This document shows positions 1 through 6,200 of a DNA stretch of 7,978 bases, piece after piece. The translations under genes were made by a program, and so were the position numbers. The stretch is taken from assembly GCA_021161405.1 (NCBI GenBank), contig JAGHAR010000028.1, positions 1 through 7,978 on the forward strand, written 5' to 3'. The notes under the pieces were generated by a model. That model was not told the origin of the DNA and did no database searches. It was given only the letters and a program-made list of their open reading frames with translations. The number at the start of each line of letters is the position of its first letter. Within the stretch, counting starts at the first letter, position 1. This DNA comes from Candidatus Iainarchaeum sp. Lineage in GTDB: Archaea; Iainarchaeota; Iainarchaeia; Iainarchaeales; JAGHAR01.

Positions 1-7
1 CAGGATA

Positions 8-325
8 ATGCGAGCTAATCTCCAGCCGGGGAAGCAGATAAAGAGAGAGGTTAAAGAAGAATTAAACAAATGGCTCGCAGAGTTTGTTGCAATAATTGCC
101 AGAAAGATGGACTCCTATCCTTATAGAAGCGTTGATCTCTGGATGCTTCAGGAGGCGATAAGGCCATATGTAAAGATAGAAGAGCTCGAAACAGAGAAAG
201 AACGCTTGATAAAGCAGCTAGAGGCAATTAAAGCAGAATGCGATGTTCTAATCAATGAAGTGGATGAGCAATTCTCATTGAGAGATAGAATTGCGAGGAA
301 GCTTGCGAAGAAAACAGAGCAATAA
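8..325 (+). CDS. Small helical protein: histone-fold-like segment plus coiled coil
   Basis: I do not recognise this 105-residue protein by name. It appears entirely helical and highly charged, with no signal peptide or membrane segment. Residues 11-54 look like the second and third helices of a histone fold: a long helix (about 13-35), a short loop with Y-R-S-V (39-42), then a helix ending in E-A-I-R-P-Y (49-54). This resembles the R-K-T-V loop and D-I-x-x-A-I helix of archaeal histones. The R-to-D spacing that makes the usual RD clamp is absent, and there is little room for a first helix. Residues 57-85 form a heptad coiled coil with L60, L67, I74 and L81 in register. The C-terminus is basic (RKLAKK). 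The frame is open upstream to the window edge, so the true start may lie outside; ATG at 8 is the first visible start and has only a weak AGGA before it. It converges on the kinase gene with a 17-nt gap. Any DNA-binding role is inference. Confidence 0.75.
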   Translation: MRANLQPGKQIKREVKEELNKWLAEFVAIIARKMDSYPYRSVDLWMLQEAIRPYVKIEELETEKERLIKQLEAIKAECDVLINEVDEQFSLRDRIARKLAKKTEQ

Positions 326-342
326 TAATTCTAGCTCATCTG

Positions 343-921
343 TTATTCAAACAGCAAATTCTTTACAATTTTTGCATAATAAGAGTGTTTGTTGAATATT
401 AATGCTCCTAAAAGCTGCGTAACATTCTTTGCTCTCCGCTCTTTGCTTGCCTTTTCAAAATCAATAATTACAACCCTTCCTTTTGAAGTGATTATTATGT
501 TCTTTAATTTTCCTCCAAGCTGGCCATGGCTTATGCCAAGGAAATCGAGTAACGCTGCCTGCCTTAACAACTCTGAAAAGATTTTGATGAATTCGCTTCT
601 TTTTGGTTTCTCTTCCAAAAATTCTGCAAGAGTTTTGCCTTTTACGAATTCCATAAGGATTGCTTTGTTCTCTTTGTCAAATTTGTAAAGTTTCGGGCCG
701 ATAGAATATTTATTCAGAATTTTCAGCAGCTCCGCTTCTTTTTCTATGCTCTCTCTGGGAGAATCTTTCCTTTGAATTTTTAGGGCGAATTTTTTTGAAT
801 TCCCCTTAACAAGGAAAACATAACTAGAGAAGCCCTTTGCTATACAGCGAAGTAATTCTAGCCTGTATTTTGCAAGGAAATTGCTTAAACGCGGTTCAAC
901 AAGTTCGAGTTTTATTTGCAT
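343..921 (-). CDS. Atypical protein-kinase-fold protein (COG2112-like)
   Basis: This 192-residue protein has a compact kinase fold related to the Bud32/RIO group. It shows a short glycine loop (A-K-G-F-S-S-Y-V-F, 28-36), the ATP-anchoring lysine in A-L-K-I (K48), a helix-C glutamate near E62, and a hinge-like M-E-F-V-K-G (90-95). The catalytic-loop equivalent is H-G-Q-L (132-135) and the metal-binding motif is I-D-F-E (153-156) instead of DFG. The catalytic aspartate is therefore replaced by Q134, and N141 is shifted. From memory, H-G-E/Q-L and D-F-E-x-A-S are typical of the archaeal predicted Ser/Thr kinase family COG2112, so this is probably a family trait rather than decay. It is shorter than canonical kinases. 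An SD (GGTGG) lies 6 nt before the ATG. It is divergent from the thermosome gene. Substrate is unknown; kinase, ATPase or pseudokinase activity are all possible. Confidence 0.82.
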   Translation of the reverse strand: MQIKLELVEPRLSNFLAKYRLELLRCIAKGFSSYVFLVKGNSKKFALKIQRKDSPRESIEKEAELLKILNKYSIGPKLYKFDKENKAILMEFVKGKTLAEFLEEKPKRSEFIKIFSELLRQAALLDFLGISHGQLGGKLKNIIITSKGRVVIIDFEKASKERRAKNVTQLLGALIFNKHSYYAKIVKNLLFE

Positions 922-927
922 AGATGT

Positions 928-932
928 CCACC
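928..932 (-). promoter_or_regulatory. Ribosome binding site of the kinase gene
   Basis: GGTGG on the minus strand, 6 nt upstream of the ATG at 921, matches the archaeal anti-SD. It supports that start. A minus-strand TATA-like TTTTAAAAAGG lies at about 946-956, which would place transcription start close to this site. Confidence 0.55.
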
Positions 933-978
933 AATTTTTTGCAAACCTTTTTAAAAATTTGCTGCTTTTTTATTGAAA

Positions 979-989
979 TAATATATAAT
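979..989 (+). promoter_or_regulatory. TATA box of the thermosome gene
   Basis: TAATATATAAT centred near 984 predicts a transcript start near 1009, just before the GGAGGTG at 1014. That gives a leader of about 17 nt with a full SD. The box is nearly symmetric and could also serve the divergent kinase gene. Confidence 0.6.
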
Positions 990-1013
990 GCGAATTATTA
1001 TTAAACCTTTGAA

Positions 1014-1020
1014 GGAGGTG
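1014..1020 (+). promoter_or_regulatory. Strong Shine-Dalgarno fixing the TTG start of the thermosome
   Basis: GGAGGTG is a near-perfect anti-SD match. It sits 5 nt before TTG at 1026, with no ATG or GTG at a fitting distance. It decides the start of the thermosome in favour of TTG. Confidence 0.85.
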
Positions 1021-1025
1021 GGAAT

Positions 1026-2660
1026 TTGGCAGAAGTACAGCAGCAGCCAGTAATATTTCTTGCTGAAGGAACAAAACGTACACGCGGCAGAGATGCTCAA
1101 CGCCTGAATATTCTGGTTGCGCAGGCAGTTGCCAATGCAGTGAAAAGTACATTAGGGCCGAGAGGAATGGACAAAATGATTGTCGATGAACTCGGCGATA
1201 TTACAATTAGCAACGATGGTGCAACAATACTTGATGAAATGAGCATCGAGCATCCAGTCGGCAAGATGATGGTAGAGGTTGCAAAGGCACAAGATGACGA
1301 AGTTGGAGACGGTACAACAACAGCAGTGGTATTAGCAGGAACAATGCTAAAGCATGCAGAAAACCTTTTGGATGAGGAAATTCATCCAAGCATTATCATT
1401 AAAGGATACAGAGAGGCAGCAGAGAAGGCAAAGGAAATAGCAGAAGAGATTGCAGAGAAAGTGGATATAAATGACAAGAAAACTCTAATGGAAATTGCAA
1501 TGACCTCAATGACTGGCAAGGCAGCGGAAGCAGCAAAGCATCTAGCTGAGATAGTTGTCGACGCAATACAGGCAGTAGCAGAGAAGAACGAAGATAAGAT
1601 AAGAGTAGATATTGACAATGTAAAGATAGAGAAAAAGCAAGGCGGTTCTTTGCACGATACTGCTCTAATTCAGGGAATTGTAATTGATAAAGAGGTCGTG
1701 CATCCGCAGATGCCAAAAAGAATAGAGAACGCAAAGATTGCACTGATAGACGCTGCATTAGAGATGAAAGAACCAGAAACAGACGCAAGGATTGAAATTA
1801 CAAGTCCTGATCAGTTGCAGGCGTTTATTGATCAGGAAGAAAAGATGCTCAAAGACATGGTAGACAAGATAAAGGAGTCTGGCGCTAACGTCGTTATATG
1901 CCAGAAAGGCATAGATGACATTGCACAGCACTTCTTGGCTAAAGCAGGGATATTGGCTGTGAGGAGAGTAAAGCAGAGTGACATGGAAGCAATAAGCAGA
2001 GCTACTGGTGCGAAGATCGTCTCTCGTATAAATGATTTAAGCAGCGATGATCTCGGTAAGGCAAAGCTTGTTGAGGAGAGGAAAGTTGCAGGAGATGAAA
2101 TGGTGTTCATCGAGGGCTGCGAGAATCCAAAGAGCTTGAGTATACTAATAAGAGGTGGCTCAGAGCATGTTGTTGACGAGGCAGAGAGAGCAGTGCATGA
2201 TGCATTGATGGCAGTAGCAACAACAATAAAAGACGGCAGAGTAGTTTATGGCGGCGGTTCCTTTGAAACAGAGATCGCAAATAGGCTGAGAGATTATGCA
2301 AAGCAGGTCGGCGGCAGAGAGCAGCTAGCAATAGAAGCCTTTGCAGAGACTCTGGAGGAGATTCCGAGAACATTGGCAGAGACAGCAGGTATGAATCCTT
2401 TAGATACAATAGTAGCGTTGAGAAGCAAGCACAATGCGGGCGAGGTTTATGCTGGCATAGATGTCTACGAAGGAAAAATCACAGACATGAAGAAGGCAAA
2501 GGTTGTGGAGCCGTTATCAGTGAAAACGCACGCAATAAGCAGTGCAACAGAAGTAGCCCAAATGATTCTAAGAATAGATGACATCATAGCAGGAAGTGCA
2601 AAGAAGGAAAGCACTTCACAGCCAGGCTCTGGCATGCCTCCACAGGGAATGGAGATGTAA
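1026..2660 (+). CDS. ths: Thermosome subunit (group II chaperonin)
   Basis: This 544-residue protein is the normal length for an archaeal CCT/TCP-1-type chaperonin. These assemble in the cytoplasm into a double-ring cage that folds proteins using ATP, with a built-in lid instead of a GroES partner. Visible motifs are L-G-P-R-G-M-D-K-M (43-51), N-D-G-A-T-I-L (63-69), the nucleotide-binding G-D-G-T-T-T (94-99) with its hydrolysis-linked D95, and G-G-G-S-F-E (409-414), where relatives usually have G-G-G-A-x-E. The tail is short and only weakly Gly/Met-rich ([11 protein letters not shown]), unlike the long GGM repeats of many thermosomes. The start is TTG with a strong SD 5 nt upstream. A TATA box precedes the gene and a hairpin/T-tract terminator follows directly, so it is probably a single-gene transcript. 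Whether it forms homo- or hetero-oligomers cannot be told from one gene. Confidence 0.98.
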   Translation: MAEVQQQPVIFLAEGTKRTRGRDAQRLNILVAQAVANAVKSTLGPRGMDKMIVDELGDITISNDGATILDEMSIEHPVGKMMVEVAKAQDDEVGDGTTTAVVLAGTMLKHAENLLDEEIHPSIIIKGYREAAEKAKEIAEEIAEKVDINDKKTLMEIAMTSMTGKAAEAAKHLAEIVVDAIQAVAEKNEDKIRVDIDNVKIEKKQGGSLHDTALIQGIVIDKEVVHPQMPKRIENAKIALIDAALEMKEPETDARIEITSPDQLQAFIDQEEKMLKDMVDKIKESGANVVICQKGIDDIAQHFLAKAGILAVRRVKQSDMEAISRATGAKIVSRINDLSSDDLGKAKLVEERKVAGDEMVFIEGCENPKSLSILIRGGSEHVVDEAERAVHDALMAVATTIKDGRVVYGGGSFETEIANRLRDYAKQVGGREQLAIEAFAETLEEIPRTLAETAGMNPLDTIVALRSKHNAGEVYAGIDVYEGKITDMKKAKVVEPLSVKTHAISSATEVAQMILRIDDIIAGSAKKESTSQPGSGMPPQGMEM

Positions 2661-2699
2661 CAGCATCTCCCTTTTTTATTTTTTCTATTTTTCTGTTTT
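2651..2699 (+). terminator. Hairpin plus T-tract terminator overlapping the thermosome stop codon
   Basis: GGAGATG (2651-2657) and CATCTCC (2664-2670) form a perfect 7-bp stem with a 6-nt loop that contains the TAA stop. It is followed by a run of six T at 2672-2677 and further T-rich sequence to 2699. Archaea mainly terminate on T-tracts; here a bacterial-like hairpin is added. Confidence 0.65.
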
Positions 2700-2701
2700 G
2701 C

Positions 2702-3244
2702 ATGACAGTAATTGTTGCACTAACAGGTCTGGCTAGGGCTGGCAAAGACACTGCTGCTGATATTTTAGCTAAAAAAGGTTTTGTGAAGCTTGTTTTCAGC
2801 GATTTTTTAAAGGAAGAGGTCAGAAAAAGGAATTTAGAATTAAACAAAATGAATCTCTCAATAGTTGGAGATGAACTCAGAGCAAAGCACGGCCGAGGAG
2901 TGTTGGCAAAGTATCTGTGGGAGAAGGCAAAGAATTACAGCAGAGTAGTGGCTGTCGGCGTAAGATCGCCGGAAGAGGCAGATTATTTAAGGGAAAAAGC
3001 AGAAAAATTTCTTTTAATTGAAATTTCTGCTAAGCCAGAGATAAGATTTCAGAGGAGGAGTGATGCAGATCCGCAAACATTCGAAGAATTTATGCGGAGA
3101 GATGAAAGAGACATAAAAAACAAAGGTTTGGCAGAGGTATTGAAAATGGCTGATGTAAAGATTGATAACAACGGGACTATTGCTGAATTAGAGGAAAGGA
3201 TTGTAAATACATTAAGGGAAAACGAAATTGAGGTGATGAAATGA
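2702..3244 (+). CDS. P-loop nucleotide kinase, UPF0200/dephospho-CoA-kinase-like
   Basis: This 180-residue cytoplasmic protein has the nucleoside-monophosphate-kinase fold. The P-loop is G-L-A-R-A-G-K-D-T (9-17), with aspartate after the lysine where many have serine. Later landmarks are F-S-D-F-L-K-E-E-V (32-40), [11 protein letters not shown] (86-96, expected acceptor/Walker-B region) and a lid-like [15 protein letters not shown] (123-137). This order matches archaeal UPF0200 proteins, which are often labelled dephospho-CoA kinase-like; I know of no settled substrate. No SD precedes the ATG. A T-rich TATA-like stretch about 24 nt upstream suggests a leaderless transcript. Its last codons overlap rubrerythrin as ATGA, so the two are probably co-transcribed and translationally coupled. 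Confidence 0.85.
   Translation: MTVIVALTGLARAGKDTAADILAKKGFVKLVFSDFLKEEVRKRNLELNKMNLSIVGDELRAKHGRGVLAKYLWEKAKNYSRVVAVGVRSPEEADYLREKAEKFLLIEISAKPEIRFQRRSDADPQTFEEFMRRDERDIKNKGLAEVLKMADVKIDNNGTIAELEERIVNTLRENEIEVMK
3230..3237 (+). promoter_or_regulatory. Strong SD inside the upstream gene, for rubrerythrin
   Basis: GAGGTGAT matches the anti-SD over 8 nt and lies 3 nt before the ATG at 3241, within the last codons of the P-loop kinase gene. It supports this rubrerythrin start and translational coupling. Confidence 0.75.
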
Positions 3245-3825
3245 AAAACACAATCAAAAATTTGGCAAAGGCATTTATAGGAGAAAGCCAAGCAAGGAAT
3301 CGCTACACAATCTACGCAAAGATAGCGCAGAAAGAAGGATATGAGCAGATTGCAGAAATTTTCTTGGCAACAGCAGAAAACGAAAGAGAGCACGCAAAAT
3401 GGCTTTTTAGGTTGATTAGCGAATTGAAAAAGAAAAGCGATGAAGAAATTGGAGAAATCAAAGTGGAGGCGACAGCACCTACTGTTCTTGGCAATACAAT
3501 AGAGAATCTAAAAGCAGCGATTGCCGGCGAGAATTATGAGCATACAAAGATGTATCCGGAATTTGCCGATATAGCTGAAAAAGAAGGCCTAACAGAGATT
3601 GCGCAAAGATTAAGAGCAATTGCTATCGCTGAGAAGCATCACGAGGAGCGCTATAAGGCTTTGCTAAAAGAAGTTGAAGCTGGCACTGTGTTCAAAAAAG
3701 AGAAGGAAGTATATTGGGTTTGCAGAAAATGTGGTTATGTGTATTATGGTAAAATACCTCCAGAGAAGTGCCCTTCATGCAGCCATCCAAAGAATTACTT
3801 TGAGGTTAAATGCGAAGAATACTGA
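3241..3825 (+). CDS. rbr: Rubrerythrin
   Basis: This 194-residue protein is a full-length two-domain rubrerythrin, a cytoplasmic non-haem iron peroxidase that reduces hydrogen peroxide in anaerobes. The N-terminal four-helix ferritin-like domain carries the di-iron ligands in the usual pattern: E15, E48-x-x-H51, E97-x-x-E100 and E131-x-x-H134. The C-terminal rubredoxin-like domain has C161-x-x-C164-G and C177-P-x-C180 for the FeS4 centre that feeds electrons to the di-iron site. All expected ligands are present. Its start overlaps the stop of the P-loop kinase gene (ATGA). The presence of rubrerythrin suggests an anaerobic or microaerophilic host that meets oxidative stress. It converges on the methyltransferase gene with a 17-nt gap and no clear terminator between them. 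Confidence 0.97.
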   Translation: MKNTIKNLAKAFIGESQARNRYTIYAKIAQKEGYEQIAEIFLATAENEREHAKWLFRLISELKKKSDEEIGEIKVEATAPTVLGNTIENLKAAIAGENYEHTKMYPEFADIAEKEGLTEIAQRLRAIAIAEKHHEERYKALLKEVEAGTVFKKEKEVYWVCRKCGYVYYGKIPPEKCPSCSHPKNYFEVKCEEY

Positions 3826-3842
3826 GAAATGCAAAAGATACA

Positions 3843-4586
3843 CTAGGGCTTTATTCCAACAAACACTGGCTTTTTCTTCAGCTTTTTGCTCCAGAGCCTT
3901 TTTGTAAAATCCGAATAAATTATTGTTTTGAATCCTATCTTCTGCATTATTTTCTTAACCTTTAGTGTTTCGAATACGCCTATTTTATGCTGATCAATGT
4001 CAAAATCAAACTTCCCTTTATCTTTAACCAAAAATATGAAATTTGCATTGAAAACATCACCATCCAAGTGGCTCTGTGAAATTCTAGCTAATTGCAGGCC
4101 ATCTTCAACAACAGTTACAATCTGTGTGTAACCTTCAATCCAGGTCTCTTTGTTAAAACCTAAGTCATAAATTAAAACACCTCCCGGTTTCAAATGGTTG
4201 TAGAAATTTCTGAGTGTTGTTTCTAACTCGCTATAGCTTGTATTGTAATTTATAGCGCTAAACATACAAATTATCACATCGAATCTCTCTGGCAAATTTA
4301 ATTTTTTCATATCCCAAATTTCAAATTTTACGTTTTTTGTTTTCCTTTTAGCTATTTCTAGCATCTCTTTGCTTATATCAATTCCAAGAATTTTGTAGTT
4401 CTTCTCCAGCAAAACAGCGTGGTTTGCAGTACCGCAAGCAACATCTAAAAGCTTATTACCTTCGCTCTTCTTGTGCTTTTTGATTGCCCATTCTATAAAG
4501 TCAACTTCTCTGCTATAATCCTTCTTTTGTGCTTGAATCTTGTCGTAATACTTTGCAAATTTTTTATACATCAATTCTTTAGGCAT
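3843..4586 (-). CDS. Class I SAM-dependent methyltransferase
   Basis: This 247-residue protein has a Rossmann-type methyltransferase domain. Motif I is L-L-D-V-A-C-G-T-A-N-H-A (46-57), which binds S-adenosylmethionine; the acidic ribose-binding residue is D70 in G-I-D-I-S-K-E-M-L (68-76). W-D-M-K-K-L-N-L-P (91-99) and F-D-V-I-I-C-M-F-S-A-I-N-Y (102-114) follow. A C-terminal beta-rich part (about 170-247) probably forms the substrate side. The protein resembles generic Methyltransf_25-type enzymes; no motif points to RNA, protein or a small molecule, so I give no substrate. No SD lies before the ATG. A minus-strand TATA centred 26 nt upstream indicates a leaderless transcript. The gene is divergent from the membrane protein gene at 4648. 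Confidence 0.9.
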   Translation of the reverse strand: MPKELMYKKFAKYYDKIQAQKKDYSREVDFIEWAIKKHKKSEGNKLLDVACGTANHAVLLEKNYKILGIDISKEMLEIAKRKTKNVKFEIWDMKKLNLPERFDVIICMFSAINYNTSYSELETTLRNFYNHLKPGGVLIYDLGFNKETWIEGYTQIVTVVEDGLQLARISQSHLDGDVFNANFIFLVKDKGKFDFDIDQHKIGVFETLKVKKIMQKIGFKTIIYSDFTKRLWSKKLKKKPVFVGIKP

Positions 4587-4606
4587 ACAATAATTTCATA
4601 CGATAG

Positions 4607-4617
4607 CTTTAAATATA
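4607..4617. promoter_or_regulatory. Shared bidirectional TATA box
   Basis: CTTTAAATATA on the plus strand reads TATATTTAAAG on the minus strand. Its centre (4612) lies 26 nt from the methyltransferase ATG (4586) and 36 nt from the membrane-protein ATG (4648). It is the only good TATA candidate in the 61-nt gap, so it likely drives both genes. Confidence 0.55.
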
Positions 4618-4647
4618 ACTTTGGTTGTAGATTTAACAAGTGAGAAA

Positions 4648-5328
4648 ATGCTTGAGGCGGTTGGAGAAGTTATAGCAAAGCTCTGGATGCAAACAGTTAA
4701 TATAATTCCAAATCTGGCTGTTGCTGTTGTGATTGTGATAATTGGTTATCTAATCGCACACTTGTTCAAACACATTACAATTAGAATATTGCAGGGAATT
4801 AAACTGGATGCATGGATTGAGGAGCAAAATTTGGCAGCTGTTCTCGGAGGACAAAAGATCTCTGTAATAATGGGAATAATTGTTAAAATATGGGTGTTTG
4901 CTGTATTTTTGGCTGAGGCTGTCGGCTTTATCCATCTGAAAGTTATAAAAGAAACAATTACATATATTGTAATTTTAATACCTAAATTGTTGGTTGCTGT
5001 TTTAGCCTTTATTGTTGGCCTACTTGCAGCCAGGTTTGTTAGGAATTTGATTGAAGCAACAACATATGAAATTAGAAGGCCTGTTGCAATTGCTGTTGAG
5101 TTTATAATAGTTTTGTTTGCGGGTGTGTTTGCTTTATCGCTTGTGTTCGAGCAGCAAAGCATCAATACAATTATAGAACTAATAAAAATTTTCATAGCTC
5201 CATTCATAGTGGCGTTTGCGATTGCATTAGCAGTAATGTTCGCAATTGTTGTTACTTTAGAATTTCAGGACGAGCTTAGAGCATTTGCAAGGCAGTTTAG
5301 AAGCGGCACATCAAGAAAAAAGCGCTAA
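4648..5328 (+). CDS. Membrane protein with MscS-associated conserved TM helices
   Basis: Read from ATG 4648, this is a 226-residue integral membrane protein with about five hydrophobic segments near residues 18-40, 70-95, 103-128, 145-166 and 177-205. It ends in a cytosol-type basic tail (SRKKR). The first segment (I-I-P-N-L-A-V-A-V-V-I-V-I-I-G-Y-L) and the third (L-I-P-K-L-L-V-A-V-L-A-F-I-V-G-L) share one pattern and look like two copies of the conserved TM helix (PF05552 type) found in MscS-related proteins. The soluble MscS beta domain is absent, so channel function is only a suggestion. A TTG at 4621 would add nine residues, but it lies only about 9 nt from the TATA centre and could not be in the transcript. 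ATG 4648 has a GTGAG-like SD at 4640-4644 and a leader of roughly 10 nt. Confidence 0.85.
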   Translation: MLEAVGEVIAKLWMQTVNIIPNLAVAVVIVIIGYLIAHLFKHITIRILQGIKLDAWIEEQNLAAVLGGQKISVIMGIIVKIWVFAVFLAEAVGFIHLKVIKETITYIVILIPKLLVAVLAFIVGLLAARFVRNLIEATTYEIRRPVAIAVEFIIVLFAGVFALSLVFEQQSINTIIELIKIFIAPFIVAFAIALAVMFAIVVTLEFQDELRAFARQFRSGTSRKKR

Positions 5329-5396
5329 CCAGCATAACAATTTTTAATTTAAATCAGCTAATTTTATTGTTATCCACATGGCTAATAAAATAAATT

Positions 5397-5413
5397 AAAG
5401 AAAAATTTTCTTT
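5397..5413. repeat. Short inverted repeat upstream of the tRNA-Ala hairpin
   Basis: AAAGAAAA (5397-5404) and TTTTCTTT (5406-5413) are perfect inverted arms around one base. The same 8-mers recur in the arms of the next hairpin (5423-5430 and 5434-5441), so the four segments could pair in alternative ways. Low sequence complexity makes chance possible. Confidence 0.5.
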
Positions 5414-5417
5414 TGAT

Positions 5418-5446
5418 CAACCTTTTCTTTTTTAAAGAAAAGGTTG
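5418..5446. repeat. Perfect 13-bp hairpin just upstream of tRNA-Ala
   Basis: CAACCTTTTCTTT (5418-5430) and AAAGAAAAGGTTG (5434-5446) pair perfectly around a TTT loop, ending 4 nt before the tRNA. Together with the left flank, TTTTGATCAACCTTTT (5411-5426) matches the minus strand of 7271-7286 with one mismatch, so it belongs to the same family as the hairpin beside tRNA-Ser. No T-tract follows on the plus strand. The rest of the 5329-5450 gap holds only AT-rich sequence, with TATA-like AAATAAATTAAAG at 5388-5400. Confidence 0.8.
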
Positions 5447-5450
5447 TGAT

Positions 5451-5523
5451 GGGCCGGTAGCTCAGTTGGTAGAGCGCCACCTTGGCATGGTGGAGGCCAC
5501 GGGTTCGAATCCCGTCCGGTCCA
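5451..5523 (+). tRNA. tRNA-Ala (GGC)
   Basis: This is a complete 73-nt cloverleaf. The acceptor stem pairs 5451-5457 with 5516-5522, the D stem is GCTC/GAGC, and the anticodon stem is CCACC/GGTGG around loop TTGGCAT with anticodon GGC at 5484-5486. The T arm is ACGGG-TTCGAAT-CCCGT. The acceptor contains the G3:U70 pair, the classic alanine identity element, confirming the assignment. The discriminator is A at 5523. CCA is not encoded, as usual in many archaea. There is no intron. It reads GCC and GCU codons. Confidence 0.97.
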
Positions 5524-5575
5524 TTTGAAGAGTTATCAACATTTTGCAATTAAAGGCGTAATAAACAACAAAAAC

Positions 5576-5585
5576 CTTTAAATAT
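5576..5585 (+). promoter_or_regulatory. TATA box of the nucleotidyltransferase/protease unit
   Basis: CTTTAAATAT with an A-rich BRE-like flank is centred near 5580, 21 nt before ATG 5601 and 27 nt before ATG 5607. This predicts a leaderless transcript starting near 5604-5607. Confidence 0.65.
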
Positions 5586-5600
5586 CAGTTTCTGTATATA

Positions 5601-6191
5601 ATGCATATGGAAGGCATCCCCGAGGAAAAGCTGAAAAAGGTATTGAAAATTATCAAAGAGAGATTGGAAAATTTAGGGATTGATTGGGCTGTAACTGGCG
5701 GCTTGGCTGCGGTTGCCTACGGCTCTAAAAGACCTGTAAAAGACATTGATATCTTTTTCTTTAAGAAGGATTCTGAGAAGATTGTAGAAGCGTTCAAGGA
5801 ATTCTTGAAAAGAGAGCCTGCCTATGAAAAAAAGCAGTTTGGAGATGCATGGAATATATACTTCGAGATTGATGGCGTAACCGTGGAGTTTGTTTCTAAT
5901 TCAAGATTTCATATAAACGGCCAAACCTACCACTTTAATCCTTCCTTTAAGATGTTCACTCGCGTAAGAGAAGTGGAAATTGCTGGAATACCGATGAAAG
6001 TTTTATCTCCGGAAGATATCGTAGTATTAAAATCTATAACTCAGCGCGGAGCAGATCAGGGAAAATATGACTATGAGGATGTAAAAAGCATATGTCTAAA
6101 CAAGCCATTGGATTTAGAGTATATAAGAAGCAGGGCGTTTAACTGCAATGCACAAAAAAGAGTAATTGACTTTTTAAAGAGTTTGCGCTAA
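5601..6191 (+). CDS. Nucleotidyltransferase-fold protein, stand-alone
   Basis: This 196-residue protein has a polymerase-beta-type nucleotidyltransferase core. V-T-G-G-L-A-A-V-A-Y-G (31-41) and K-D-I-D-I (47-51) give the G-G and D48-x-D50 metal-binding pair, and V-T-V-E-F-V (93-98) offers E96 as the third carboxylate. The later L-S-P-E-D-I-V-V-L-K (135-144) and Y-D-Y-E-D-V (156-161) are common in AbiEii-like and other accessory nucleotidyltransferases. The substrate is unknown. No HEPN or AbiEi partner is adjacent, so a toxin role is not supported here. The start is ambiguous: ATG 5601 gives MHMEG, while ATG 5607 fits leaderless initiation from the TATA box better and loses two residues. It lies 9 nt upstream of the membrane protease gene, so the two are probably co-transcribed. 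Confidence 0.87.
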   Translation: MHMEGIPEEKLKKVLKIIKERLENLGIDWAVTGGLAAVAYGSKRPVKDIDIFFFKKDSEKIVEAFKEFLKREPAYEKKQFGDAWNIYFEIDGVTVEFVSNSRFHINGQTYHFNPSFKMFTRVREVEIAGIPMKVLSPEDIVVLKSITQRGADQGKYDYEDVKSICLNKPLDLEYIRSRAFNCNAQKRVIDFLKSLR

Positions 6192-6200
6192 TTCTAAGCT

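Noticed and set aside
1399..1788. Minus-strand frames opposite the thermosome (several, up to 129 codons)
   Set aside because: Leu/Ser-rich shadows of a strongly conserved chaperonin gene; no promoter or SD.
3674..3907. 77-codon plus-strand frame overlapping the end of rubrerythrin and the methyltransferase
   Set aside because: It overlaps two well-supported genes in other frames and has no SD or family pattern.
4621..4647. TTG start at 4621 for the membrane protein
   Set aside because: It lies about 9 nt from the TATA centre and has no SD; ATG 4648 fits the promoter distance and the hydrophobic N-terminus better.
4746..5207. 153-codon minus-strand frame opposite the membrane protein
   Set aside because: It is a by-product of hydrophobic codons on the plus strand; no start signal or recognisable motif.
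5418..5446. Hairpin as an intrinsic terminator for the membrane protein gene
   Set aside because: It lies about 90 nt past the stop and is not followed by a T-tract on the plus strand.
5601..6191. AbiEii-type toxin of an abortive-infection system
   Set aside because: The nucleotidyltransferase core fits, but no antitoxin partner is adjacent and the neighbours are a tRNA and a membrane protease.
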